Of a stretch of DNA of 64,000 nucleotides, positions 38,501-50,500 are shown piece by piece (position 1 is the stretch's first letter; each line of letters starts with the position of its first letter). The stretch is from Aphelocoma coerulescens (taxonomy: Eukaryota > Chordata > Aves > Passeriformes > Corvidae): contig NC_091013.1 in assembly GCF_041296385.1 (NCBI RefSeq), positions 32,373,001 through 32,437,000 on the forward strand. The letters are read 5' to 3'. The position numbers and the translations under genes are program-made. Under the pieces are notes generated by a model that searched no databases, was not told the DNA's origin, and saw only the letters and a list, made by a program, of their open reading frames with translations.

Positions 38501-41500
38501 TGAGAAAATCTAGTAAAGAAATTAAAGGGAAAAAAAAGGGATGATTGCTGACTGAACTAGAACAAAAGGAATAAAACCAATTTTTTTAAACTTTGTACAC
38601 TGCAAATATGTAACTGCTAATATTGTGCTTATCAGAGGCAATATAGAAATAAGAATTACACCAGTAAATGGTTTTTTTCCCTTTTCAGAATAGTTTTGAG
38701 GTAACACATTGGTAACTTTAATTTCAAATGATTGTTCTTGCCTAGATTTTGGAGAGTCTTCTATGTAAAAAAACCCTCCAAACTTGGCTTCAAATTGTAG
38801 TCAGTGTTTAAATATGTACTGTTGTGAGACACAGCACATGTCCTCCTGCCCTTGTATTTTAGTATTCATACTGATCACCTCTCATTTTCTTTTTCCTGGG
38901 TCAAGAAGAATTATCTGAACCTGTCTGACTTCAGAAGAACTGATGTCATTATTTCTAAAATGTCTGCATCTTCCTTATATTTACCTCTACAAATTATAGG
39001 TAATGGAAACCGAATGTGATGGAAAACAAGGCAATTGCTACAATGCAATTTCTCAGCCTGTGTCTATTAGGACTGCCCTACTGCCAGAACATTGAGTCTG
39101 TATTTCCATTAAATGTTTCCAACAAACACATAAATGCTTCCAGACATTTGGGGTAGTGAAACATCTCTAATCCTGAACAACTGGGAGACAACTCCCCAGC
39201 AATCCTGAATAAATCTTCCCCAAATCATATGAAACAGTCCATCTCCCACTGCAGTCAGGACTTGAAGAACCTAACCAGGAGACTGAAGCTCTCTAAAGTT
39301 CACTTTGGCTGTGGAGCAAGAGGACAAGGGAGCAAGGTCAGGAAGATGCATCACTGCATTCATTTTCAGGCCATGTTGTGCTGGAGAAACTTCTTCACCT
39401 TCCTGTAAATCTGCTTAGCCTTATAAATCCCATGGGAATCATGGACATAGGGACTTTCTATGTATTTGTAAAGTGCTTGGTGAAATGGGCAGTCATTTTT
39501 GATGTTAAATGTAGTGGGCAACAAAGTTGAGAGAAAATAAAAAAAAGGAAGCTGCCAGTAGGTGATGGCTACAGAGGAGTTTCATTCCCATATGGACATT
39601 CCCAGCTAACCCATATAAAACGAAATGGTTTTTTAATGTGTACATAAATTCCTAGTCAATCAGTCGAGAAGTGGTCTCATAAAGATAAAGTGTGAAGCCT
39701 AATCCTGCATGTTGGCACCAGGAAAAAATAAGAAAAGAAAAAAGGAGATAAATACATTTATGCAGACTGAATTTGCTCTACAGAATAAAAGGGGTTGCTA
39801 CTCTGTGGCAAATGACACTGTCCTTGTACCTTAAGCAACCACAGTCACAATAAGTCTCTGAAGAGAACTGCAAAAAATGAAAAAACCAAGTGTCAGACAC
39901 GGTCTTTTAAGAAGATTATTTTTCCAATCGATCTTTTATGTAGAGGGAAACTGACTTTGTCCCATCTCAATCTTAGAGTTTGTTACAAGATTTGCCATTT
40001 TTCTAGTCTTCAGTGAACAGAATAATAGTTTGCTTTTTTTCTTCACCTTGGAGCGAAACACTGAAACCTAGAATTATTGCCACAAAACAGATGGGGAGAT
40101 TTCTCATGAAGATGAAAAAGCAAAGACCTAATAAATGAAGAACATTTGAGAAGAGAAGGTTAAAGCAGGCTCAGCTGCACTGTGTTTGGCATTACTATTT
40201 TAGCAATGTAGATGGTTTTACAAACCAATGCTTTTTTATGTTTTAACTGCTGCAATGCGTCTGAAGGGAAGGGTGGATGGTGTTCATTGTTCACTGCAAA
40301 GGTGGATGCAGTCGGGTCACAAATCTGACCATGCTTCAGCATTTCAGATCTCTCATAGCTCTGTTCTGGCCAAAGGGGTGCAGTAGTGCCAGGTTTTCTC
40401 CATGGCTTCAGCATCCCCCTTCCTTGGGGATTTTTTCCTGCTGGGACCAGCCATTTTGACAACCATCATGAGACAGCCAGGGCAGGGATCTGGTTTCTGG
40501 CTTGGCTTTTCCCCTTCTCTCTGTATGCTGAGATGCTGGTGGATAATATCACCAGTGACCTTGTGGTTTTGGTCAAGGGCTGCAACTGACCCTGGTGTCT
40601 GAAAATCAGGGTAAGAGTTAGAGAGCTGGGGTCCCAAGACAGGCTGTGTAGTGTAGCTGCACCTGGATCCTCTGGATGTACCCCATGTGCCTGCCTATCT
40701 CTCCCCACATAGCTTCCTTGTTTGTGGTATCTTCTCTTCCAGAGAGGAATAGTCTGACTCTCTGTGGCTGCACAGTCTCTGCTACACAAATTAGCCATTT
40801 TTTGTTCCTTATCTTTTTGACTGAGCAGTGGTCTCAAGAGAGGAAACTGAATTACTCTTTTGTGCGTGTGGTGTTAGTTTTTTTTTTAAGCTGAAAAAAT
40901 TTTAAATTCCTTTGATTTCTAGTCAGCTGAAAGTTTTCTTTCAAAATTAATATACGGACAATGTTATCCCCTGAGACCCAACATGAAGAATTTGAGGCCC
41001 AACAGGGAGTTTATCATAAAGTAAGCAGCCTGTGAAAATCAATGATCCTAATAGAAATTTATAGATTTTAAATCCAGAAAGGACATTGTGAATGCACAAT
41101 ATGACCTCTTGTACAACGTAATTCATAGAGTTTTACTTAAAAATTTTCACTCACCTTAGCTAAACCAAATAATTTTGAAAAGATAGATGTCCTCATTTCA
41201 ATAATTCAAGATTTTAAGACATAGCTGAGGATTTTGTTTCTGTTTGTTTTGTTTTGTTTTGAGTGGGTAATTACTTTCTCTGTCACAATATTTTGCCCAC
41301 TTCTGTTGTGAGTTTATCATAACTGTAATACACATCTGTCTGCTCTGGAAAGAGTCTTCTCACATGCAAACTCTTCTCACAACTGATCAGCTCATATGCA
41401 GAAACAAATAATTTCCTCCCCTTATCCTGCAGACTAATCAGAAAGAGCTCCTTGATTTTTGGTGAAAGAGCTAAATTTTACATTCTTGTCATGTAGTGGG

Positions 41501-41839
41501 TTTTTGAGGTGGAGGGGGTTGGTGTGTGTTTTTGTTCTTTTTAGTGTTTATCTGGTGTGTCAGGATCTTCTTCACTTACAGAGAAAGTGTTCTTTCTTTT
41601 AGTTCAAATGGTGGAAAAGCATGTAGAGCATGTTTTATGGGCCAATCAGTCCTTGAGAGTACTGATGTCGGATAGAAGATCTGCTGCTTTACACCAAGGC
41701 CTTTTCTATTTTTGCCTGTATAGGAGTAAGTCCTTCAATCAGTGAAAATTTGGGGTTGATAAATAATAAAGCAAAGATGCGCAGGGCCACATGCAAGAAA
41801 GGGGGCCTTTCCTTTATGGTCATTAGTGCTATCAATAAC
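35512..41839. other. non-coding stretch, no gene recognised
   Basis: ORFs up to 134 codons (37405-37809 minus) lack domains and overlap frames on the other strand. The parts at 35.6-37.1 and 38.5-40.1 kb are AT-rich. A T/G-run (36668-36681) and a T-run (40878-40887) are present. No repeat family was recognised. Confidence 0.5.
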
Positions 41840-42240
41840 CCCTATGAGTTACGCAGTTTTGCAGTACAGTACCAAAAGCTTTATGGAAATCCAGAAAGAT
41901 GACATCAGCTGGCTTCCCTTGATCAACTAGATGGGTTACCTCATCATAAAAAGAAATTAAGTTTGACATGAACCCATGCTGGCTTTGACTGATGACTGAA
42001 GTGTCCTTCAGGTGTTTTTCAGTAACTCCCAGAATAGTCTTCTCCATAATTTTACCAGGCACTGAAATGAGACTGAGAGGCCTGTAGTTTCCAAGGTCAT
42101 CTCTTTTGCGCTTCTTGAAAACTGGGACAATGTTAGCCAGCTTCCAGTCAGCTGGGACCTCTCCAGATTCCCAAGATCATTGAAAAATCATTGAGAGAGG
42201 CCTCAGGATGATATCAGCCTTCTACTTGCTCCTGGCGAAA
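41840..42240 (-). pseudogene. CR1 ORF2 reverse transcriptase fragment (decayed)
   Basis: The minus strand encodes the N-terminal half of a CR1 reverse-transcriptase domain. Recognisable in order are SGEVPADWKLANIVPVFKK, NYRPLSLISVPGKIMEK, EKHLKD, SQHGFM, SNLISFYDEVTHLVDQGKP and ADVIFLDFHKAFGTV. These are the fingers/palm motifs, including the D of FLDF (motif A region). Compared with intact CR1, about six residues are missing after QHGF (the usual RGKSCL part), and homology stops after KAF, before the YADD catalytic motif. A stop and frame breaks lie upstream. The copy is truncated at both ends and cannot encode an active enzyme. Confidence 0.9.
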
Positions 42241-44057
42241 CAGTATTTAGAATGAATGAGGACCCTTTGATCTCCAGCACCTCACCCTTGGTAAAACAGC
42301 AATCTCACCAAAGATAGTGTGATGAGAGTTTGAACTTTTGTTGGAGTGTTAACCAGGCCATTGTTTCGCATTTCCTACTTGGATCCTTAAAAAATTCCAT
42401 TTGATCTAACTCCACTGCTAGTAGTCCAGAAATAAAGCAATTCCTTGGGGCATGAATGCTATTCAGACAAAATAATACCAAGTTTTGTCTGCTTTCCCTT
42501 GCTGATATCCAGCATCTTTGCCAGCTCATTTTTCCTTAAAGAGGAAATAACCCACTTCTGGAATTTAGATTTTCCTGACTTCTTGGAAACAGGGAGTATC
42601 AAGTGTTCTGAATAATGTTTCCCTTTGAAACCTTCTCAAAATAGCCTTGAAAATATCTGCCACTTTGAAAGTTTTAAGTTCCCTGGGGGTGTAATTCTGC
42701 TGACATTGATGGCATCTGCTAGCAGAAACTCTGTTTCTGCAGTTTCTTCTGTGAGCTGCATTGCCCCTTGCTTGATAAGGAAAGCTGCATGAAGTAGGTC
42801 CAAACCCAGCCATGAGTATCTTTTGCTGTGCTCTTCTCAGGCTGTGCTCAGCACTCAGACAGATGCTGGTCTGACAGAGGCTGAACTACTCTGATTAGTG
42901 GGGTCACCACTCACAACTGAGGGAGAGGGCACTTTTCTCTCAAAAATATTTGGTATAGAAATGCGCAAGAATTTGATCATTTTCTTAGGAAACCAATCCT
43001 CCCAAGATAATGACTATAAATCAAAAAGCAAAGCTCTCTCACATTACCAGAACAGAAGTCTCATAATTCTTACTGAAAAAATCACATGCAAGTGAGTCAT
43101 TCATAATTGCTTTATAAAAATAGTGAATAAACGCTGTCTTATTCTATACTTGATTAGGCACGTGTACAACTTTAGTCAAAAGAACCTGTCTTGTGAGCAT
43201 AAAGTTGCGGGAATAAGGCTCAGTAAGAACAGCACCGTGTGGAAAATATGAATCCCACAGCCAAAAATGTCTTTGGGAGATGCAGTTCACTTTTAAAGCA
43301 TTTTCTACTTCAGGAAGATTTGCTTCTGTGCAGAGGAAGAGCTTGTGCTTGTCTCCTTTTTGGTAAATGAAACTGTCTCCCAAGTTAACATGGTAGAGGC
43401 AAGAATTTCATCTATCTAAAAATTAGTTTCTTCATAAGTTTATTGTCTAGGGCAATTGCGTTTTCTCTTTGCTTAGCTACACCTTTGTTCACAGTACATT
43501 TTTTTCTTCCTGGAGTGAAGATATAGGCTGAACTCTGAATACAAAATAAAACCAAACCAAACCCTTGGATACCATACATTGGAAGGAGAAAACCTGTGCC
43601 ATGCTGAAGTTACACAATCTCATTCTTTTAATTTGAATGCTATCAGTTTTCTGCCAGGGCACTTCACCATCTCTAAAGCCAAATTCAGTCCATGTAAAAG
43701 TCAACATGAATGTTTGATTTTGGCTTGAAAAATAGTTTGTTTGGCAGGTATTGCCTCGAGCACCAAGCAGTCTTCTGTCCACCCACCTACAGCTCTCCCA
43801 CTGACAGGTGAACAAATTCAGCACTCCCCCAATCAATGTTTTGGGAGATTGCATGAGAAAAGAAAGTGTGAAAAAGCTCTTGCAAAGTGAAGCGCATAAA
43901 GGTCTTAACATGGAGGTTTAAGAAGTCCACAGGCACTGTTCAGATGGAGGCTGCCTTTCAGACCTGCCTTGGAAAGGCTGAGCAGTTCTGTATTACTCAT
44001 GTCGCATCCACTTGATGGGTTTGCCCCCTGGACCCCTGCAGTTGAAATGTCTGATGA
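42241..44057. other. non-coding stretch between two CR1 fragments
   Basis: I could not extend either reverse-transcriptase homology into this part. Frames of up to 140 codons on the minus strand (43489-43911) show no domain. It may contain more decayed repeat sequence that I do not recognise. Confidence 0.4.
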
Positions 44058-44280
44058 ATTTATGCACTCCATCCCCATCAGCTGTTGGGGAAAGGTGTTG
44101 AAGAGAATTGGCCCTAAAATGGAGGATTCTGTGAGAGATACTACTGAAAGTTTTACTAAAATCCAAAAAGATTTTATCAGCTGGCTTCCCTTGATCAATT
44201 AGGTAACCTTGTTGTAAAAGAAAATTGAACTTGTTAATCAGGACTTTCACCTCCTGAACTCGGGCTGGCTGTTCATGAGG
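44058..44280 (-). pseudogene. second CR1 reverse transcriptase fragment with internal deletion
   Basis: On the minus strand one frame reads LINKFNFLLQQGYLIDQGKP, then ADKIFLDFSKTFSSISH, equivalent to the CR1 palm region. A second frame continues with ILGPILFNTFPQQLMGMEC, equivalent to the later GxxLGPxLFNIF...MEC segment. The roughly 55 residues that normally separate these two parts are missing and the frame changes at the join, so the copy carries an internal deletion. Because its segment is more C-terminal but lies to the right of the 42-kb fragment, the two cannot be parts of one collinear element in this orientation. They are separate insertions. Confidence 0.8.
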
Positions 44281-47200
44281 GGAAAGTTCTGATTAACAAA
44301 CTTAATTTTTGGCAATAGAGTTCTCCTCAAGGTAGTCTAAGGACTGTCCAGCACACCCTAAAAGAGATGTCTACATCTGTCAGTGCACCTGCTCTTCAAA
44401 CATAGGAAAACCCCTAAATTTAGGTATCTTAATCTGTGAGGTATGAGGCCGTGATGGCAATGGTAGAGGCCAGGTTGCTGCCATCAGTCCTCCTGCTCAC
44501 AGTTCAGGGACACCAGGACTGCCCCTTCAGACAAGAACTGGGACAGGTCCCTGTTTCCCCCGAGGGGAGAAAATTTTTTAACAGTCCATACTCCTGTGGT
44601 GCTGGTGTCTTCTACCTCAAAAGGCCTCTGAGTACTTTTCCAGCATAATTATGGTGATACTCAAAGCTAATTGAAGCAGAATAATGCAGCTCCCTTGTCA
44701 TTGCTGTTAGGATGTGAAAACAAAGATAAGCAAATGAAATATTCAAAATACTAAATGTTCATACATTTAAAGGTATTAAATGCATTTTCCTGTCAATCCT
44801 TTGCTCAAATCTTTAGACCCAGAGCTGGTTCACCAGGCCCTTGCTAATATCCCAAATAAGTGAGGCCAGCTCTGGTAAAATGAACTGCTTTTCCAGGCCT
44901 GGTAAGTGTTTTTAGGGCCATGACAGTTCTGGTCGGACAGAAAATCAACTTCCTGGCCTGCCCCCGGTGCTGTCATAACATGGTCTCCCTGGTCTTCTGT
45001 GTGTCCCTTGGCCATGTCCTAAAATGATTTGGGCAGTCCCCATCTGCTCCAAAGCTCAAAGACAACTCCAGATGTTCTGACAGTTCCGCTTGCGGTGGAA
45101 GACTTGTGGGGACTAATTGGAGGAGTAATTAATGGTGCCAAGGGAATTTGCTGCCAAGGGAAGCATGCACAGCACCCTCTGGAAGGGCTGCGCTGTGCTG
45201 GCGGACTGGGATGGCACCCCTCTCCCGATTTGCTTCTGCTGGCAGGATGAAGCTGAGATCTGGGCCTTCTCCTGACACTGAGTACAATGGCAGCTCTGAT
45301 TAATGCTCTTGTCACCTCATGCATTGATCCTTCTAGCTCATCTCCTCCATTTCCCCTGCTTGGCCTACTTCAGGAATCAGCTGTTCTGCAAGAAAGCCTC
45401 CATCTCTCTCATGAGAAAAATGAGACCTACCCAGCCATGGTCTGCTCCACAGAGTGATCTGTGGTGGCTGAAGTCTCATGAACTGTTTTGCCACATTTTT
45501 CACCCCAGGACTCATAGGGGCTGGTTTAGTGCTCTGCTGGGCACCACGGGATGTCAGTGCTCACCTCCAGAAATGCTGCTTTCTGTAGATGGCTATTTCC
45601 TTAATACTGTAGTCTGAATAGTAGAGCCTCCATGCCCTTTCAGCACAGGGTACAACAGGGTACACAGCCTTCCCAGTGCACTGCTGCACTGCTCTGAGAA
45701 GCGGCACAGGAGAGGTGCAGGGTGTGAAAAGGCTGAGAGGAGGGGAGTCACCATGCCTCCACTCCCTGCAGTGCCAGAAGCAGGGAAGGTCCAACTCTAC
45801 CTTTTGTCATGGAGGTTGGGGATGCAGTGGTATTATAACTATCGGGAAACTGTGATATGCATTTGCAGGTTGTTAAATGGTCCAAGACTGGTTCCTGACA
45901 TTGCCTGCTGTTGTAACAAGGCTGTGAGTGTGGTCAGACAGCTAATGGCCTCAGGCAGAGGCGATCCAGGCCCAGCACATTGCCGCCTTCTCCCCTGTCT
46001 GGGGAGAAAACATTTCCGTACCTGATCCCCTCTCTGTCCCGGGGCCTGTGGCACACATGGTGGCAGGACTGTGACAGCCCAGGACTCGCCCTGCTCACAC
46101 AAACGTTGTAAAAGCATGGCACACAAGTGTCCTAAGCTGTGCTGTGTAACAAGAGAGAATAAACCTAAGGTATCAACAAGGGTCTGCGTACGTCCCCACC
46201 AGTCTTACCAGTGTGTGTGTACTTCTCTGGAAAATTGTTATCTCAGTCCTTCCAGGAGCAAAAGAAAAAGTTTTTACAGTTGCCTAAATATGTTCATTTT
46301 GTTAAAGGTAGAATATGTTTTTAGTATAAACTGTGACCTTAAAAGCGCAATTTTTCACCACTGGATGGCAGAATCTTCCTCTGGTCTAACAATCTAATAG
46401 CAGAACAATTCGCTAAAATTAAAGAGAAATTGGACCTGTCATAATCAATCCAGTGTCTGATCAAAGTGGAAGGATCTACTGGAAATGTAATTGCAGAGGC
46501 AGAAGTTATATATTTTAGAAACTCCTTTCTGACTATAACACCTGACCTTTCAATATCTGTCCTGTTCACATGAATTACTGGGCACTTGCTCTTCTGAAGA
46601 TTTGTCAGTGTCCCACAACATTACTCACCTTGTCAACATGGTGTTTATGTTTACACTGAATATTTTTTCTCTTGAACTCCATATTGTGCCACAACTGTCT
46701 GAATTAGAGAAATCACTACATGCTTGGGAGATGTGTTTAGGAAGATGCTGCAGTTGTTAATATTATATCCCCTTAAAAAAACAAACAATAGTAGGTAATA
46801 GTAGATGCTAAAGTTTGAATAATATAGTGATTGGACCATCAATGGAAATATTATAAAAGAAAAAAAAATATGTTAAATTTCTATAGGGAGGATGTGGTAT
46901 TTTTAAATCTTGGAACTTTTCAGGAGTTGCTTTTAAACAGAGAAAAATAAATGTATTTATTCACCATTGCTTCTTTCACTTATAGTGTACACTGAACAGC
47001 TTCATTAGATCATGGCTGAACAAAAAGAGAACATGGAAATGAGTTAAGACTTCACCCTTGACAAGTGGGAAGACAAACTTCTTCCTTAACCTCAGAGGGA
47101 TTGGAACTAGTTTCTATCAAGCAGAGACTATTAGTTTCTATTAGCAGAGACCATTAAGCAATTCTGAGTATAGTTAAGAATATAAAACTTGGATTATTTT

Positions 47201-47429
47201 CTAAGTTCTACTTCCCTGGGCATATCCATGTGAAGGTTTTCACAGAGATTTCAGTAACCTTCAAAATAAATCTCACAACACTTGGTAATCCTTCTTTTAA
47301 GAGACGTTTTTAAAATGTTCAAATGAAAAAAATTCCCCAAATGGTTAGCCTTTATAAAGAAAACAAAAAGTATGTGGATAGACAAGAAAGGAGAAAAATC
47401 AAGGTGTGTCATAAACTAAGTTGTTTCAG
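44281..47429. other. non-coding stretch, no gene recognised
   Basis: ORFs are 108 codons or fewer and overlap on both strands, without domains. A two-copy 23-24-bp tandem lies at 47109-47155. No repeat family was recognised. Confidence 0.5.
47109..47155. repeat. 23/24-bp imperfect tandem duplication
   Basis: AGTTTCTATCAAGCAGAGAC plus TATT (47109-47132) is followed directly by AGTTTCTATTAGCAGAGACC plus ATT (47133-47155). Confidence 0.85.
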
Positions 47430-47580
47430 TGCATGAAACATCCACTTTGTATCTTTGACTTCTGCAGCATTCTGTGGCAATGAGTTCAATAGCATCATTA
47501 TACACTTTGTTATACACTTTGTACAGTGTATGTCTTTAGAAGTCTTTGTTCATGGTATTTTTACCTTTTTCTTTATTGGT
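47430..47580 (-). mobile_element. probable ancient CR1 scrap
   Basis: The plus strand contains GCATGAAACATCC, then TTTGACTTCTGCAGCATTC, then TGTGGCAATGAGTTCAATAG and a run equivalent to the old CR1 block that normally reads CTTCCACAACATCC, TGTGGCAATGAGTTCCACA, followed by ATTATG and GAAGTA. The order matches, but the copy is short and diverged. A 12-bp tandem (TTATACACTTTG at 47498 and 47510) has grown inside it. Identification is from remembered consensus only. Confidence 0.5.
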
Positions 47581-50500
47581 CATTTATGAATTCTAAGCTT
47601 TTTGTTGAAGGGATTTTGGCTTAAAAGAGACAAATTAGCATTTAGACAGATAGGAACTGAAATATGCATTTGAGTCACTTTCTCAGCAACAAAATACATA
47701 TTATATCCTAGAAAAAGTAAAAGAGAAAGTAAGCAGGGCAGTATGAGTGCAAATAAAACAAAAGCCGTGTTGACATCTCCGAAGGGGTTGGGGATGCCAC
47801 TTGTGTTTCCATGAACCACGAATCTCCCTGTGTATCAGCAGGTGCCGTGCTGGAGCAGCATTTCAGGAGGCAGCAGTAGCTCATATGGCAAACCCCAGTG
47901 AGGGGCTGAGAAGTTGCCTATTCTCCCCCTAGCTCTTGGCTCAGGATTACAGCTTGCCTTGATTAAAGCAACCCCCAGGATGACCTAAGGTCCACCCCAC
48001 CCTCCCTCTGGTCAGAGCAGCTCTCCTGGTGTGTTCTCCAAAGAGCATCTTAACCCTGAAAACTGCAGAGCTGCATTTCCTCTGAGCAGCACTTGTCAAG
48101 TTGTGCCGGAGGGTAAGAGGGCCTTGAGAACATCTGGATTATAATTAAACAGGAGTTTCCAGTAACTAGACCTAAGTGGCTTGAACAACAAATTTACTGC
48201 TGATAAAGCGAGATGAATTTACCAGGGTAATCCTCTGTGTTTTCTTCCATCCTGAATAAAATGTAGCTTTGTAATTTATAGTGAGGGAACACTGGGAAAG
48301 GTTCATTTTCACTTGAGGGCTAATTGCAGGTCCAATAAAAGACTTTATCAATGACAATACCCAGCAGCATTACTGTTTACCTGAGTGCCAGGCTCCCTTT
48401 GGAGAAATGTAGAATTCAAGCTGCTGATTAAGAAGTGCAAAACCAGATTCAGGGCAAATAAAACATCACTCATGATGTTTTAAAACATCCTATTAAAGCT
48501 ACAGTTAAAGTCTAGAAAGAGTTTGCAGCATGGCCTGTAGTTTGTTTTTCTAAAGACCTCCTCATTCAGCAGAGGCCTGTCAGGATAAATTCCCGATACT
48601 CAGACTCAACACAGCAAGTCACTGATACGCATAACGTGATACTCATAACAGGGTAGGACATTGATGTTACACCTGAATTAAACACACCTGGGGCTGCTCT
48701 CTGGCATCAGGCCAGCAGGTCTAATCCAGCCTCAACATGTTTTTCCATCTCTTTTCCCTTTGGAAGAGGGGACGAGAGGTGCAGCCAGACTGTGCACTCA
48801 GAGTGGCTGCTGGAATTGGCTTTCCCTGACCATGACTGGATGGACATGTAAGGGTCTCTGCCACTCTCCCTGTGAGACCCTGCAAAGGGCAGGCCATGCC
48901 TCTTCAGTTCCCTGTTTTCTTACAAAAAACACTGTCTACTTCATCCTTGGCCCTGTATTTTTCTCTCACCTACCACAGGGATGGTACAGAACATCATCTA
49001 CACAGGTGGAAATTCCTTGAGGTCTCCTCCTACATCCACAATAATATTAATGCTGACACCTTACACTTGCCACATCTCTGCTGGGTTACATTTTTGATGA
49101 ACAGTAGGAAAGTTTTTTTCCCTTAATGCGTGGGGAACTGCTAAAGAGGGGGTTCCCAATACACTGCTAACAGAATTTGAGGCTCTGAGTGGCTGATTTT
49201 TAGTACAGCTCTTGTCTGACGTCACACAGCCCTCAGCTGCTGTGTCCTCATCCACTGCCTCACAGGTTTGCATTGGAAGGAGCCAATGGACTAATTTGGC
49301 ATGTCAAAGCTAATGTTGCGAAATCCTTGGGTATATCAACGTTTCCGAGCAGTCATAAATATCAGCAACTTCAGCGAGGGAATGAAGTACAGCAAAATTA
49401 TGGTTTAACCTGTCATGAAGAGTAGGCTCTGACAAATTGGTAATCTTGCCCATGTTTTGCAATGTATGTCTTCGGCTGAGGTCACATTGAGAAGTCACTG
49501 CTGAATGTTTAACAGAATAAATGGTACACAGTCTGGTGCTTAAAAACCATTCCTTAAGTTTTGCTTGTGCTTTGAACATTTATTTATTTTTCCCGTTTCT
49601 TTTTGAAAGGCTATTCCTGCTGTATGAATGTCCCTATGAAATGCTGCTGTCTTTCAACATTACTTGAGGGCTTTGTCTCACTGTGACTGTTCCCGTATGT
49701 AAAATAACCCAGCTAACCTTGGAAGACCATGAAGAAAGCTGTTGGTCCTCCCTTTATCTGTGTCACCCAATCCATTAACGAGATGTTAATGGAAAGGTTT
49801 TTACTTATGGTCTAACTCTGCTTACTAAGGTCAGGATTAAATGTAAGGGTTTCCTTAACTGAACTCCTCAGGGTTTGTTCCTTTCCTCTGACAAAAGGAC
49901 TTGTGGGATTAGATTCAAGCTTGATGTCTTGGATGTGAGGAAGAAGTCCCAGCACTTATTTCTGACAGCTTTTTCTTCCAACAGTTCGAGTCCTTCTTAA
50001 GGCCATTCCGAAGGCTTAAGGGGCCCCTTTGTTCTTGTGCCAACTCTGTGTGGATGCAAACCATCACCTCAGGACACTAAATTGTCTGGTTTGCCAAGGT
50101 GAAGATCTGCTTCTGCTTCAGAAAATGGGATTGATTTATATGAGGGCATTTGGGAAAGAATGGGAGGTGCTATCTTTGTGACTCACTCTCTCAGGCAAAA
50201 TGCAAAGTAGGGTAAAGACTGTATAGCAGCAACAGGGAATAAATAGGTTTCTGTTTTGCATAGCTGTTATCCAGGGAGACAGGGCTAGAGCAAACATATT
50301 CAGTGATAAGTCTCCTTTTTTTGTCTCATCACTGGGTGTAAAAATCACTGCTCTAAGCTTGAGCAGGGAGAATTTGATGCACAGCAAGAAGTGGCCAGAA
50401 TAAATGAAGAGACATGAACACAGACCAGGGTGTGTTTGTGCTGAGAGGAGCACCTGCAGTTCTTGTGAAGAGAACTACACGGAAATCTCTGCAAATCCAG

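Noticed and set aside
42290..42820. Extension of the CR1 reverse-transcriptase homology to the right
   Set aside because: Translation in the minus frames gave no CR1 motif beyond about 42240.
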